Assembly: GCA_026400835.1 (NCBI GenBank)
Contig: JAPLOA010000084.1
Location: 1-64,000, forward strand
Source: Planctomycetales bacterium
GTDB lineage: Bacteria; Planctomycetota; Planctomycetia; Planctomycetales; Planctomycetaceae
DNA: 64,000 nt
Direction of reading: 5' to 3'
Shown: positions 52,745 to 63,341 of the stretch, piece by piece
How the letters are laid out: every line of letters starts with the position of its first letter
Numbering within the stretch: the stretch's first letter is position 1
The notes under the pieces: model-generated
Seen by the model: the letters and a program-made list of their open reading frames with translations, nothing else
What the model was told of the DNA's origin: nothing
Databases searched by the model: none
Made by a program: the position numbers and the translations under genes

Positions 52745-54824
52745 ATTCTGTCTCAAGCATTGCGAGGAACTCATCTTCTGTCAGCACCTTGACTCCCAGT
52801 TCCTGCGCTTTGGTGAGCTTGCTTCCCGCCGCCTCGCCCGCGACAACGTAATCTGTCTTTTTCGAAACACTGCCGCTGGCTTTGCCGCCGTGATCGCGGA
52901 TGAGTTGTTCAATCTCATCGCGTTTCAGGCGAATCATGGTGCCCGTTACAACAAGCGTTTTCCCTGCCAGTTTTGCTCCGTCACCGCTTGTCGTGCTGCC
53001 GGAACGCTCAACGGCCTGGCCCATGTTAAGGCCCAGTTCCGTCAGCTCCCGGACGAGAGCTTTGCCGTAGTCAGAATGAAAAAACTGCACGACGGACGCG
53101 GCAATGACTTCGCCGATTTCATCAACCTTCGAAAGTGACTCTTCTGTCTGAACGGCAATTTCCTTCATCGTGCCGAAGGCTCGTTCCAGAGTTCGTGCGT
53201 TCGTCTGGCCAACGTGGCGAATGTTCATTCCGGTCAACAGCCTCCAAAGCGGCTGTTGCCTCGAAAGCTCCAGTCCGGACAAAAGCTTGTCGATCGATTT
53301 TTCTCCGAGACGATCAAGCTTCAACAATTCGTCGCGACGACTGCTCAGCCGATAAAGTGACGGGATTCCATCAACAAGCTTCGCGGCAAGCAATTGCTCA
53401 ACCAGCTTTTCTCCCAGGCCATCTATGTTCATTGCTGGTCGAGATGCGAAGAAGATCAGTGTCTCACGCAATTGAGCTGGGCAGGCAGGATTCTGACAGC
53501 GAATGTAGACTCCGCCCTCATCCTTTTGAACATCGGATTTGCATTCCGGGCATTGTGTTGGGAATACGAACGGTTGCTCATGTCCTGTTCGAGCGGACTC
53601 GTTGACACGCATCACGTGAGGAATGATCTTGCCGGCTTTTTCAACGATAACCGTGTCGCCGATCCGGATACCGAGACGGTCAAGTTCCTCCGAATTATGC
53701 AGGCTCGCGCGGGACACTGTGGTTCCGGCGATCTCGACGGGTTCCAGTTCGGCCACGGGAGTTAACGCGCCGGTCTTGCCGACTTGTATCGTGATCGCAC
53801 GAACTCGTGTTTCCGCTTCGTAGCGTTCCCACTTGTAAGCGCGAACCCAGCGAGGGTGTTTCGAGGTTGCTCCGAGCTGTTCACGATCGGCAAGATTATT
53901 CAGCTTGATCACAAGGCCATCGACTTCAAACGGCAACTCAGGGACTCGCGCAATCATCTCAGCGCAGACTTGCAACAGTTCTTCGAAGCCATTTGCATGG
54001 GACACGTTGGGGGTCGTCGGAATACCGAGATTGCGAATGGAGTCCAGAAATTCGCCGTACGATGTCCATGAGATTCCTTCAACGTAACCGACACCATGAG
54101 CCAGAAATCTGAGCTTGCGTTCTCGCGTGAGTCCCGGATCCAACAGCTTCAATGCGCCGGCGGCAGCGTTGCGAGGATTCTTGAAGGGCTCTTCACCCGC
54201 GCGAACCTGCTCCGCCTGAAACGCTGCGAACTGTTCGTTCAGGATGATGACTTCACCGCGGACTTCGAGTGAGGTCGGGGGCTTTTCGGTCATCAGCCGG
54301 AGAGGGATTCCGGCGATGACTTTTGCGTTATTCGTGACATCGTCGCCGACAGTTCCGTTGCCTCGAGTTGCTGCACGAACGAGTGTGCCATTCTCCCAGA
54401 TCAACGCGATGGCGACGCCATCGATCTTGAACTCAACGGAGTATTCGAGTGATTCACGGTTCAGCGTTTTCCTGAGGCCGGCATCCCAGTCGACCAGTTC
54501 CCGCTCTTCAAACGCATTCTCAATGGACAGCATGGGAATGCGATGGGAGACCTGCGTAAAACCGGCGATAGGTTCACCACCGACTTTCACGCTGGGGCTG
54601 TCTGCGGTCGCGTACTCCGGATGAGCTTTCTCCAGAGCAATCAGGCGGGCCATCAGAGCGTCGTATTCACGGTCCAGAATTTCTGGTTTGGCTTCGACGT
54701 AGTAGAGGCGGTTGTGCCGCTCCAGCTTTTGGCGGAGTTCAGTGATCTCCTGGAGTTCATCAATTTCATCGTGCGGAAATAAACTGGCCATGAACAGCGG
54801 CTTATCGAGGGGGATAGTTGACAT
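52743..54824 (-). CDS. ligA: NAD-dependent DNA ligase
   Basis: 693 aa. The adenylation lysine is Lys133 in EYSVEFKIDGVAIALIWENG. Upstream, TELRQKLERHNRLYYVEAKP and DREYDALMARL form the NAD-binding Ia domain. An OB-fold, a four-cysteine zinc finger (CPECKSDV, CQNPACPAQL), helix-hairpin-helix repeats and a C-terminal BRCT domain (LAGKTLVVTGTMIRLKRDEI) follow. It seals nicks during replication and repair. The convergent PQQ gene and shared terminator lie at its 3' end. Confidence 0.97.
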   Translation of the reverse strand: MSTIPLDKPLFMASLFPHDEIDELQEITELRQKLERHNRLYYVEAKPEILDREYDALMARLIALEKAHPEYATADSPSVKVGGEPIAGFTQVSHRIPMLSIENAFEERELVDWDAGLRKTLNRESLEYSVEFKIDGVAIALIWENGTLVRAATRGNGTVGDDVTNNAKVIAGIPLRLMTEKPPTSLEVRGEVIILNEQFAAFQAEQVRAGEEPFKNPRNAAAGALKLLDPGLTRERKLRFLAHGVGYVEGISWTSYGEFLDSIRNLGIPTTPNVSHANGFEELLQVCAEMIARVPELPFEVDGLVIKLNNLADREQLGATSKHPRWVRAYKWERYEAETRVRAITIQVGKTGALTPVAELEPVEIAGTTVSRASLHNSEELDRLGIRIGDTVIVEKAGKIIPHVMRVNESARTGHEQPFVFPTQCPECKSDVQKDEGGVYIRCQNPACPAQLRETLIFFASRPAMNIDGLGEKLVEQLLAAKLVDGIPSLYRLSSRRDELLKLDRLGEKSIDKLLSGLELSRQQPLWRLLTGMNIRHVGQTNARTLERAFGTMKEIAVQTEESLSKVDEIGEVIAASVVQFFHSDYGKALVRELTELGLNMGQAVERSGSTTSGDGAKLAGKTLVVTGTMIRLKRDEIEQLIRDHGGKASGSVSKKTDYVVAGEAAGSKLTKAQELGVKVLTEDEFLAMLETE

Positions 54825-55061
54825 TGGGCATCATAAGACGGCCAAATCCGGGGCCGCTGCGTATCATTGTGCGGTTCCGTGTTCCATACAATCGAAGGAA
54901 TGTCGAATGCGAGTGGCAGCGTGTTGACGAATTGGGGCGTTCTCCATTAGAGTTTCAGGACAAATTGACAAGAAAAAGTGAGGCCGCACCGCCATTCGAC
55001 CTCGCAAGTTCCTGCAGTGCGCTGGATTTTTGAATGAGTCGAAGCCGCAGGACGCAAAATA

Positions 55062-56291
55062 TTGGCGCATGATCCTGGAAATACATTGGAAGTCCTGTTG
55101 GAAACGACGTTTGAACAATTGGGGCTAAAAGCCTCGACTCTGAAACAACTTCAAAAGATCGGCTACGAAAAGCCGAGTCCGATTCAATCGGCCTTCATAC
55201 CCGTCGCGTTGACGGGGAAAGACTGCATTGGACAGGCCAGAACCGGAACCGGTAAGACTGCCGCTTTTATGCTTCCCGCGCTGGAACGCGTGGACCTGAG
55301 CCTGCCTAAAGTTCAGGTGCTTGTACTCGCTCCGACTCGTGAGTTGAGTGAACAGGTTTATGCCGAATCGAGGAAGCTGGCCGGCGGAGATAAGCTGAAG
55401 TTCGCTCTCGCGACCGGTGGGCGTCCAATCGGGAAACAGATCGACGATTTGGAAAGTGGTGCTCAGGCCGTTATTGGAACACCGGGCCGAGTGATCGACT
55501 TGCTGCGTCGACAGCATTTGAAGCTCAGGAATCTGATGGTCGTTGTACTGGATGAAGCCGACCGAATGCTGGACATCGGGTTTCGCCCTGACATTGAACG
55601 CATCCTGAAGTCATGCCCGGAAGAACGCCAGACGTTGTTGTTGTCGGCCACGTTGCCTCCGCCTGTGGAGAAGCTGGCTCAAAAGTTTATGTCATCTCCC
55701 CAGATGGTGGATCTGTCAGAAGACCGCGTTGTTGTTGATACGATCGAACAGTATTACATCACTGTTGATGAAGATCGGAAGACGGCCTTGCTGCTGCGAG
55801 TGCTTGCGAAGGAAAAGCCAGGTCAGGCGATCGTGTTTACTCGCACGAAGCGCGGTGCCGATGCGTTGCACCTTAAGTTTTCTAAACGACTGAAGTCTGA
55901 TCGGATTGCTGCGATTCACGGCGACTTGCCGCAGCGAAAGCGTGACAAGGTCATCAAGTCACTTCGCGCGGGTGAGATTCGTCTGTTGATTGCGACGGAC
56001 GTTGTGGGACGCGGCATTGACGTCAGTGGGATTTCGCACATCATCAACTTTGATATTCCCGAGTATTGCGACGACTATGTGCATCGAGTTGGCCGAACGG
56101 GCCGACTGTCGTCGGCAGAAAACGGACGAGCGATCACGTTTGTTACGTTGCAGCAGGGTGGCGAGCTGACAAACATCGAGAAGCGGATCAATACTGTTCT
56201 GCCGGAGTACAAAGTCGAAGGCTTTGAAGCATTCCGCAGCCGCAATCGGCCGACTCGCACGATCAAAAAGTTCGGGCAAGGCGAAGAATAG
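55062..56291 (+). CDS. DEAD-box ATP-dependent RNA helicase
   Basis: 409 aa. Q motif in LGLKASTLKQLQKIGYEKPS, motif I ARTGTGKT at 59-66, PTREL, GTPGR, DEAD at 164-167, LLSATLPPP, then VGRGIDVSGISHIINFDIP and HRVGRTGR. There is little C-terminal extension (FGQGEE), so it is a compact RhlE-like helicase for RNA unwinding or ribosome assembly. The start is uncertain: TTG 55062 opens the conserved part with AGGA about ten bases upstream, and no ATG lies in frame before it. It is divergent from ligA. Confidence 0.93.
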   Translation: MAHDPGNTLEVLLETTFEQLGLKASTLKQLQKIGYEKPSPIQSAFIPVALTGKDCIGQARTGTGKTAAFMLPALERVDLSLPKVQVLVLAPTRELSEQVYAESRKLAGGDKLKFALATGGRPIGKQIDDLESGAQAVIGTPGRVIDLLRRQHLKLRNLMVVVLDEADRMLDIGFRPDIERILKSCPEERQTLLLSATLPPPVEKLAQKFMSSPQMVDLSEDRVVVDTIEQYYITVDEDRKTALLLRVLAKEKPGQAIVFTRTKRGADALHLKFSKRLKSDRIAAIHGDLPQRKRDKVIKSLRAGEIRLLIATDVVGRGIDVSGISHIINFDIPEYCDDYVHRVGRTGRLSSAENGRAITFVTLQQGGELTNIEKRINTVLPEYKVEGFEAFRSRNRPTRTIKKFGQGEE

Positions 56292-56362
56292 ATTCGCTGA
56301 TGAGTGGCATGCTGGATCCCTCCACGGGATCGTCAGGTCTCTTTCCTCATGCAGGTGAATTC

Positions 56363-57703
56363 ATGGACCGTCGTACCTTCTTGAAGTCCGGCGCGGGTCT
56401 GTCTGCGCTTTCGTTGAGTCCTGGAGCGTTTGCGGCTCCGGCCACGAAGATTCCTCGAGTCGGTCTGATCGGCACCGGCTGGTACGGCAAGGTTGACCTG
56501 CTGCGTCTGATTCAGGTTGCTCCGGTCGAAGTCGTTGGGCTCTGCGATGTCGACAGCAAGATGATGGCGGACGCGGCCGAGATCGTTGCTGGGCGACAGG
56601 CCTCCGGACAAAAGCCGAAGACCTGGAAGGATTATCGGCAGATGCTGAAGGAGCAGGAATTCGACATTATGCTGGTCGATACTCCCGACCATTGGCATGC
56701 GCTGCCGATGATCGACTGCGTGAATCAGGGCATCGATGTCTGGGTTCAGAAGCCGATCAGTGTCGATGTCATCGAAGGGTTGTCGATGGTCACGGCCGCT
56801 CGAAAGAACAATCGAGTCGTTCAGGTGGGAACTCAGCGCCGAAGTACTCCGCATCTGATCGATGCGAAGAAGCGCGTTGTCGATGCCGGGCTGCTGGGCG
56901 ACATTGGCATGGTCGAATGTTACTGCTATTACCACATGCGGGCTCAGAAGAATCCGCCGGAGATTGCTGTTCCGGAGAACCTGGATTATGAACTCTGGAC
57001 CGGCCCTGCTCCGATGCGACCGTTTACGGAGCTGACTCATCCACGAAGCTGGCGAGCGTTTATGGAGTACAGCAACGGCATTGTCGGCGACATGTGCGTA
57101 CACATGTATGACATGGTTCGCTGGATGCTGAAGCTGGGTTGGCCGAGTCAGATTTCTTCTTCTGGCGGAATTCTGGTTCAGACCGATTCCGCGGCTAATA
57201 TCACTGATACGCAGACCGCTACGTTTCAGCATCCCGATTTTCCGGTGATCTGGCAGCATCGTTCGTGGGGCGCGGCCGCCGACTCACAATATCCCTGGGG
57301 ATCGACGATCTATGGCGACAAGGGCACTTTGAAGCTCAGTGTCGACAAGTACGAATTCATTCCTCGCAATGGCGGCGAGAAACTGACGGGCTCGGCCCTG
57401 TTCGAGTACGACAAGTACCCGGAAGATGAGACCGAAAAAGATCTGGAGCGACACGTGGCGTCAGCGGTACGCGGTCACATGTTGAATTTTCTGGAGTGCA
57501 TTGAGAGTCGTGAGAAGCCGGTTTCCGACATTGAAGAGGGCCACATTTCGACGGCCAGCTGCATCCTTGCCAACATCGCGTTGCAGCTGGGACGCACATT
57601 GAACTGGGACGCAAAAACTCACACAGTCATCGGCGACGAAGAAGCCACGCGACTCCTTCGCCGCGAATACCGAGCCCCGTGGATGCATCCGGAACCGGTG
57701 TGA
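56363..57703 (+). CDS. Tat-exported Gfo/Idh/MocA family oxidoreductase
   Basis: 446 aa. A twin-arginine signal, MDRRTFLKSGAGLSALSLSP, precedes an NAD(P)-binding Rossmann domain (PRVGLIGTGWYGKVDLLRLI, DTPDHWHALPMIDCVNQG, WVQKPIS in place of the common EKP) and a C-terminal beta-sheet domain (YSNGIVGDMCVHMYDMVRWM). Such exported oxidoreductases are very common in planctomycetes and probably act on sugars at the cell surface. The cofactor is usually bound before export. The gene follows the helicase closely but is functionally unrelated. Confidence 0.92.
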   Translation: MDRRTFLKSGAGLSALSLSPGAFAAPATKIPRVGLIGTGWYGKVDLLRLIQVAPVEVVGLCDVDSKMMADAAEIVAGRQASGQKPKTWKDYRQMLKEQEFDIMLVDTPDHWHALPMIDCVNQGIDVWVQKPISVDVIEGLSMVTAARKNNRVVQVGTQRRSTPHLIDAKKRVVDAGLLGDIGMVECYCYYHMRAQKNPPEIAVPENLDYELWTGPAPMRPFTELTHPRSWRAFMEYSNGIVGDMCVHMYDMVRWMLKLGWPSQISSSGGILVQTDSAANITDTQTATFQHPDFPVIWQHRSWGAAADSQYPWGSTIYGDKGTLKLSVDKYEFIPRNGGEKLTGSALFEYDKYPEDETEKDLERHVASAVRGHMLNFLECIESREKPVSDIEEGHISTASCILANIALQLGRTLNWDAKTHTVIGDEEATRLLRREYRAPWMHPEPV

Positions 57704-57844
57704 CGATCTTTATCCGGGTCCTGCGTGACACGTCTTCATCAACATTCGATCGAAGGTCACGTCTTCGCGCGCCCTGGCTGAATCGATTTTATGCATTCTC
57801 AGACCACAGTGTGTAAGGTCAGGGATTCGATGCGGGCCGTACGA

Positions 57845-59950
57845 TCAACGATCACCAGATCCAATAAACTGAATATTCAAAGTTGGGCGAACCGTGTCCA
57901 CGATGCCCCGATCCAAATCATCGATCCCGCGTCCCTGCAGGGAAATTTGTTCCAATGTGTCCGATGCGGTCAGGATCTGAAAGGCTTCGTTGGAGATCTC
58001 ACAGTCCGTGAATGACAACGAGGTTATTTGGCGTGTCTGGGAGAGAGTTCTTGTCGACTCTGCACCCAATTGACAATCAATCAGGGTCAGGCCCTTTACG
58101 CGTTCAAACAATTTGAGGAACAGTAATTGTTCAGGATTCGCCGCGCGGATGGTTAAGGATACCAAAGACTCTGAACGCACAGGACCGGGTAATTGATCTG
58201 AAGTCAGGTGTGAGCCGTCGAGGACGAGTTGTTTAATTTCAGGGTCATTTGTGAATCTCTGAATGGCTTTCGGTGGCAAGGTGCTTCCTTCGAGACCCAG
58301 CCACTCGGTGCCATTTAGCTTGCATATCGAAGTGACTCCTTCATCGTTCAGATTCACGCGGCTTAGTTTCAGATAGCGCACATTCAGATCAGGGCAGTCT
58401 TTAAAGCCCGAGCCATTGAAAGGCGAGGCCGTGAGGTAAAGTGAATGAAGACCTCTCCAATGTGCAAGTTGAGCGAGCCCTGGATCACTCAAGACTGTGT
58501 TTTCCGCGACCAGTGAAGTAATTGGCAGGCTCGCCAGTTGGTCCAGTGTGTCCCCCTGAATGGGATTCTCCGAGAGATCAAGCGTTGTCAGTGCAGGAAA
58601 CTTGCTGAGGGACGCCACGTCGTAGTCGTAAATGTTACACGACACCAATGACAGTCCGGCAAGTTGCGGGGCGGCGATTTGTCGAAGCAAATGGTTAGCG
58701 CCAGTCGCGTGATTGAGGCTCAATGAATTCAGTTTCATAAAGCTGATAGCTTCAATCCGTTGGTCAATATTGATAGTCGCCCCATTGAGATCCAACATTT
58801 TGAGGTTCGGAAGCTTCGCCACGGACTGAAGAGTTTTTGTACCTATGGTGACATTGTTGAACGTCAGTCGCTCCAGAGAATGCAGAACGTGAATTCCTGC
58901 CAGCGCCTCATCGGAGCATCGAGAATCTGAAAGGTTGAGTGTCTTAAGATTTCTTGACAAGAATACGCCTGCCAGAGCCGAATCACTTACGCCTTCGCCG
59001 GTCAGGCGAAGTGCTTCCAGCTGGGGAAGAAATTGCAGTGGGGTCAGGTCCATTGTTTCAGGAAGATGAAGTTCAAGTGAACGTATTGGGCCCGTCTCCG
59101 GAACTCTTCCCCATAGTCTTTCTGCCGCAAGGTTCTGCGCATCAAGCGAGCATTTCGCGATCAGCGGCTGAAGGTCCGGAGCGATTGACTGATCGTAAGT
59201 TAGTATCGTGTTTGGGCGGAGTTGCTGGAATTCTGCGGCGGCCTGCAGATTGAGAGGAACCGCAGTGATTGTCACCTGCTGCAGATGTGGAAAGAGTTTC
59301 AGTGTTTTCAGGGACTCGCTATTGAGCTGGGAGCAAAATGAAAGATTGATGCGATTGATACTGTCACATTCAGCCAGCACCTGCAAACCAGAATTGGAGA
59401 TTCGAGTCCGGGACAGGTCGAGGCTTTGAAGTTCCGGCAGCTTGGTGAGTGAAGCCAGGTCTTCGTCATGAATCCAATCGCATCCACTGAGATCGAGGTC
59501 AGTTAAATCGGCGTGAGTCTCGAGCGAAGATCTTCCCGACTCAGGCCCTTTGCTGTCGGAGAGACTGAACAGCTTCAGTGGAAGCTGGCTCAGCATCTGC
59601 AACTGGGCGGTTGTGACGTTACAGCGTTCCAGCCGAACTGACTTGAGGTTTGGAAGCGGCGTCAGTGCAGAGATAAGTTCATCTGTACAATCAAGATCTT
59701 TGCCGTGAAATGACTTCAGTGAAGATTGAATTGCAATATCATCGGCAAGCCCCTCGTACAGATCGCCCTTGTTTAACTCGATCCCGATGACTCGCTGGTC
59801 GCCATCCCGCATCATCGTAATGTCATTTTGGCCAAGGCGGCCTGGATCAGAGTCTGAGGGAGCTCGCCAGACCAGAATAAGGACAACCGCCACCAGTCCG
59901 ACGAATCGGGCGATGTGCCATATTGCAGAAAACAGCGACCTCTGCGACAT
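57845..59950 (-). CDS. Membrane-anchored leucine-rich repeat protein
   Basis: 701 aa. An N-terminal transmembrane segment, FVGLVAVVLILVW, precedes at least fifteen LRR units of the LxxLxLxxxxI type (for example LPELQSLDLSRTRISNSGLQ, SLSKFPALTTLDLSEN, LRSVR-like strands, LNGTEWLGLEGSTL). This is a cysteine-poor planctomycete-type LRR, likely facing the periplasm or surface and used for protein binding. ATG 59950 is chosen to place the membrane segment early. No partner gene is adjacent. Confidence 0.82.
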   Translation of the reverse strand: MSQRSLFSAIWHIARFVGLVAVVLILVWRAPSDSDPGRLGQNDITMMRDGDQRVIGIELNKGDLYEGLADDIAIQSSLKSFHGKDLDCTDELISALTPLPNLKSVRLERCNVTTAQLQMLSQLPLKLFSLSDSKGPESGRSSLETHADLTDLDLSGCDWIHDEDLASLTKLPELQSLDLSRTRISNSGLQVLAECDSINRINLSFCSQLNSESLKTLKLFPHLQQVTITAVPLNLQAAAEFQQLRPNTILTYDQSIAPDLQPLIAKCSLDAQNLAAERLWGRVPETGPIRSLELHLPETMDLTPLQFLPQLEALRLTGEGVSDSALAGVFLSRNLKTLNLSDSRCSDEALAGIHVLHSLERLTFNNVTIGTKTLQSVAKLPNLKMLDLNGATINIDQRIEAISFMKLNSLSLNHATGANHLLRQIAAPQLAGLSLVSCNIYDYDVASLSKFPALTTLDLSENPIQGDTLDQLASLPITSLVAENTVLSDPGLAQLAHWRGLHSLYLTASPFNGSGFKDCPDLNVRYLKLSRVNLNDEGVTSICKLNGTEWLGLEGSTLPPKAIQRFTNDPEIKQLVLDGSHLTSDQLPGPVRSESLVSLTIRAANPEQLLFLKLFERVKGLTLIDCQLGAESTRTLSQTRQITSLSFTDCEISNEAFQILTASDTLEQISLQGRGIDDLDRGIVDTVRPTLNIQFIGSGDR

Positions 59951-60179
59951 CGTTGCAGCAACCTGAAACAGGAAAAACACATCGGGCGATAAGAAACATC
60001 GCTGGACATGCGATAAGCGAAATCAAACGCCGATCATATTCCCCGATTTCAGGTCCGCATGCAAATCGGCCGTAGCCCCAACGCGATTGCAGCAATGCTG
60101 GCTGATCAAGGAGAAAACTCCAGGGAGGGAGACAATCCTGTTCTCGGTTGCCAATATGCAATAGACGTTAAGAGCCTGA

Positions 60180-63100
60180 CTATTCCACGATCAGTTTCAC
60201 CGCAACGGGTTTGCTGATCGTCGCACCGTTGGCGTGTTGGACTCGCACAGACAGGTTCGGAACTTCGCCGGGGGCGGCGGATTCAGGAACGGTGACTGCC
60301 AGGGTGAAGGCTGTCTGATCTGCAGCTACGGCAACAGGTGCTGCCGCGTAGCCTTGAGGCAGGCCGTCCAATACGACAGTCACGGCTTCGCTGAAGAATG
60401 GATGACGACGAATCGCGCCCGCAATGTTCACCATCGTTGCTTTCTTGCCCTTCGCGGGTTCTGCAGGAGCATTGACCAGTACGGCATCATCTACCGCCAG
60501 AACCAATGGTGCGGTCCATGAGCGGGAGCCGCTGGCTGCGGCCAGAGGCTGCGGCACAAAGTCCGCGGAGATAACTGAGTCGATCGTGCTGGAAGGTGTA
60601 TCCGCCGGGACTCGAACAGTCAGGGGAAATACGCCCTGTGACGTTGAGCCGAACTGGAAATCATCGAGACTGACTTGTGGCTTCAGCGGCGAATCTGGTT
60701 TATTCGGATCTTCGCGACGAGCGATCTCCGTTGTCATCATTTCGAAGCGAACGTAAGCGGGAACCTGATCAGTCAGCGGGATGACTCGCACTGAGATTGT
60801 CGCCGGGATGCCTCGGAAGAGAACGGGCGGAACAGAATCCAGCAGCATCGTCGCCGGAATGGAATCTGCAGGTCCGGCGACCACTGAGGTATCCGGAAGA
60901 GTTAATGATCCCGACGGCAGCGTGTCAACTTCGATCGCGGCTGTTGTGATGAAGACCGGTTCTGCTCCTTCAGCACGAGCTTCGATGAGGAATGACTGGC
61001 CTGCGGCCAGTGCGGAGGCATCGCCGGATGTTGATCGAGTTAACATGACCAGCACCTGTTGATTCTGCTCGTTGGCTGAAATCGATTCGGGCACGATGCT
61101 GACCCCTGAGATTCCTTTGATAGCCAGCCGAATTGGTCCGGTATATCGATACGAACGAGACTGCCGAACAACCGACAATCGCAATGGTACAGATCCGTTT
61201 ACTGGCAATCGCAACGCCGCGTCACGCGTGCTCAGTTGAAAGGCCTGACGATCCGTGCGGGAAACCAGCAGTCGATAGGTGGAATTGGCAGAACCTTTTC
61301 CGTTCACATCCTTGATTTGAACCTTCAACTGAGTGACCCCGTCCGGAACTTTGAAGTCCAGAGCAGGATCCGTTGCTCCCGTTTCACCGTCGTTCTGAGC
61401 CGCGACAGCGTCACCATTCAGTACGGCCAGATATGGTCGCAAAGGTGAAGCGAGTTCTCTGGCAGCGACCGCGAAGTGCAGGGTCTGGCCCGGCGTCACT
61501 GTCAGCAGAACGGTATCGACTTCTTTCGCTGCGGTAATGCGTCCGCTGACCAGCAAGGCCGGAAAAGGTGCAGTAGTGAACGCTGCATCGATAGCGGTTG
61601 CGGCATAAGTCCCATCGACAGGTTCGAGGACCAGTGTCCCGGCTTCTGTTTTCAAAGGCGGCAAAGCGAGGATTGGTGATCCGGCATCCACCGCGACCTG
61701 ACCAGCCGCAGTTTTCACGGAGACAGCTTCGGAAACGGCATCAGCTCCAACAGTTCGCAGGGAAGTTGCGGCGGCTGCGACAGTGGCTGGAAATGCCAGC
61801 GATGATGGAGGCAGATCGCCCAGCAGCAATCGCCATGAGCTTCCTCCTGGAGCACGGAACTGGAGGTCATGAACTTCGGCGAAATACAGACCGTCTGCGG
61901 GCAGCACGACAGCTGTGCGCGCGTCGCCTTTGAGATCTGATTGTTGCCACTGAATCGCCAGAGGAGTTCCAGCCTGACTGCGAATTTCGATCACAGGATC
62001 CAGCTTCGAGCCTACTCGACGGCTTTCCACTTCGGCCACAATCTTCTGATTGGCTGTGCCTTTGAACCAGACTCGCTTTTGTTCCGCACCGGAAATCAGG
62101 CCTGAGGAAGCAATCGGAAATGCGGCTGCGGGGTTGGCTTCGGTAAAGGTTCCTTCCGGGAGCGTTGCGATTCGGTCCAGAGTGATGATAACCGGATTGC
62201 TGACGCCCGCAGGTGTTATGCAGCGGACAAGATATCGACCGGGGACAACTGTTGCATCGGCGGTCACGTCTATAACGGCCTGTCCTGCATTGCCACCCTC
62301 GGCCACGGCTACCGTCAGACCTTTGATGTCCGTATGCAGCTTTGCATTCTCCAGATTCTGTCCCGCCAAAACCATGCGAGTCGTCTTGCCGATTTCTGCA
62401 GAGTGCGGAGCGACTCCTGCGATCTGTGGAAGAGGCTTTGCGCCGTCCCCTGCAGTGCCCTGTTCGGCAGAGATTTCAGCCGCCGCCGCGCCAGCGACTT
62501 CCGCAAACAGGGCCTTGGCATCGTCATCCGACAGAGCTTCAGCAAAGACATGCACATCGTCACAAATCAGCTTCATCATTTCGCCGTTGGCAAAACTGGA
62601 GCCTATCAGCAGCGGTGTATCACTCACGCATTTCGCCAGCATCACATCCTGCAGCCAGCCCACGTTACCTTCGACAAAGCCGCCGGAAGCCCTGACTGGC
62701 GCGAGAGGAACGCCGTTGATAAACAGTCGAATGCGAACATCATCGGCGTCTGTATCGGCGTCAGCTCCCGGTGCGTCGCCCTGATCTAGACTGGCCGTCA
62801 GGTGAACTCGCCGACGATACCCGATCGCTCCTTTGACGCTGAAGTTGACGACTTTGTAACCGGTGGCGTCGTTAAGGTAGACCTGAAAGTTGTCCGCCGC
62901 CGGCTGGAAGTTGATACCGTAGTTGGTTGGATCTCCGGCACCGAGTTTTCGTTTTGCGAAGAGCCCGAAAGTTCCGCCATCATTCAAAGCTTGCAAACTG
63001 GCGAACAGACCGCTGACTGTGACGGCGTTTGGTTGACTGATGTCTTCGCTATTGGCGATCGATAGAACCTGCTGTTTGGTACCGTCGATCAACAACGAAT

Positions 63101-63341
63101 AGCCAGCGCTGCCTGTTACGAAGGCCGAGGGGATTCGCGTCGGGCTAGCCGCAAAAGAAACGGCATCGGCCACTTTGCCGGCTTTGCCGCTATCGGTGGC
63201 GGTTGTCACAGCTGCTGGAGCATCGTCAAAGTTGAGGCTGACGACGGCACGATCACGAACCTGTGCCAGGGTTATGTCGCCACTGAAAGCGAGATTTGCG
63301 ACAAGTAAAGCGACCAGCAGGAAATGAGAACCGGAAGGCAT
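60180..63341 (-). CDS. Large exported protein with lectin-like and PPC-like domains
   Basis: 1053 aa. A signal peptide (MPSGSHFLLVALLVANLAFS, then GDITLAQ) is followed by a concanavalin/LamG-like domain (VSLNFDDAPAAVT, FGLFAKRKL, RVHLTASLD, RLFINGVPL, IGSSFANGEM, ICDDVHVFAEALSDDDAKAL). Repeated beta-sandwich domains come next, with bacterial pre-peptidase C-terminal features (EVESRRVGSKLDPVIEIRSQ, GLYFAEVHDLQFRAPGGSSW). It is probably a surface or extracellular protein; no catalytic motif is visible. It is transcribed away from the cytochrome c gene, a common planctomycete arrangement, and overlaps nothing. Confidence 0.72.
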   Translation of the reverse strand: MPSGSHFLLVALLVANLAFSGDITLAQVRDRAVVSLNFDDAPAAVTTATDSGKAGKVADAVSFAASPTRIPSAFVTGSAGYSLLIDGTKQQVLSIANSEDISQPNAVTVSGLFASLQALNDGGTFGLFAKRKLGAGDPTNYGINFQPAADNFQVYLNDATGYKVVNFSVKGAIGYRRRVHLTASLDQGDAPGADADTDADDVRIRLFINGVPLAPVRASGGFVEGNVGWLQDVMLAKCVSDTPLLIGSSFANGEMMKLICDDVHVFAEALSDDDAKALFAEVAGAAAAEISAEQGTAGDGAKPLPQIAGVAPHSAEIGKTTRMVLAGQNLENAKLHTDIKGLTVAVAEGGNAGQAVIDVTADATVVPGRYLVRCITPAGVSNPVIITLDRIATLPEGTFTEANPAAAFPIASSGLISGAEQKRVWFKGTANQKIVAEVESRRVGSKLDPVIEIRSQAGTPLAIQWQQSDLKGDARTAVVLPADGLYFAEVHDLQFRAPGGSSWRLLLGDLPPSSLAFPATVAAAATSLRTVGADAVSEAVSVKTAAGQVAVDAGSPILALPPLKTEAGTLVLEPVDGTYAATAIDAAFTTAPFPALLVSGRITAAKEVDTVLLTVTPGQTLHFAVAARELASPLRPYLAVLNGDAVAAQNDGETGATDPALDFKVPDGVTQLKVQIKDVNGKGSANSTYRLLVSRTDRQAFQLSTRDAALRLPVNGSVPLRLSVVRQSRSYRYTGPIRLAIKGISGVSIVPESISANEQNQQVLVMLTRSTSGDASALAAGQSFLIEARAEGAEPVFITTAAIEVDTLPSGSLTLPDTSVVAGPADSIPATMLLDSVPPVLFRGIPATISVRVIPLTDQVPAYVRFEMMTTEIARREDPNKPDSPLKPQVSLDDFQFGSTSQGVFPLTVRVPADTPSSTIDSVISADFVPQPLAAASGSRSWTAPLVLAVDDAVLVNAPAEPAKGKKATMVNIAGAIRRHPFFSEAVTVVLDGLPQGYAAAPVAVAADQTAFTLAVTVPESAAPGEVPNLSVRVQHANGATISKPVAVKLIVE

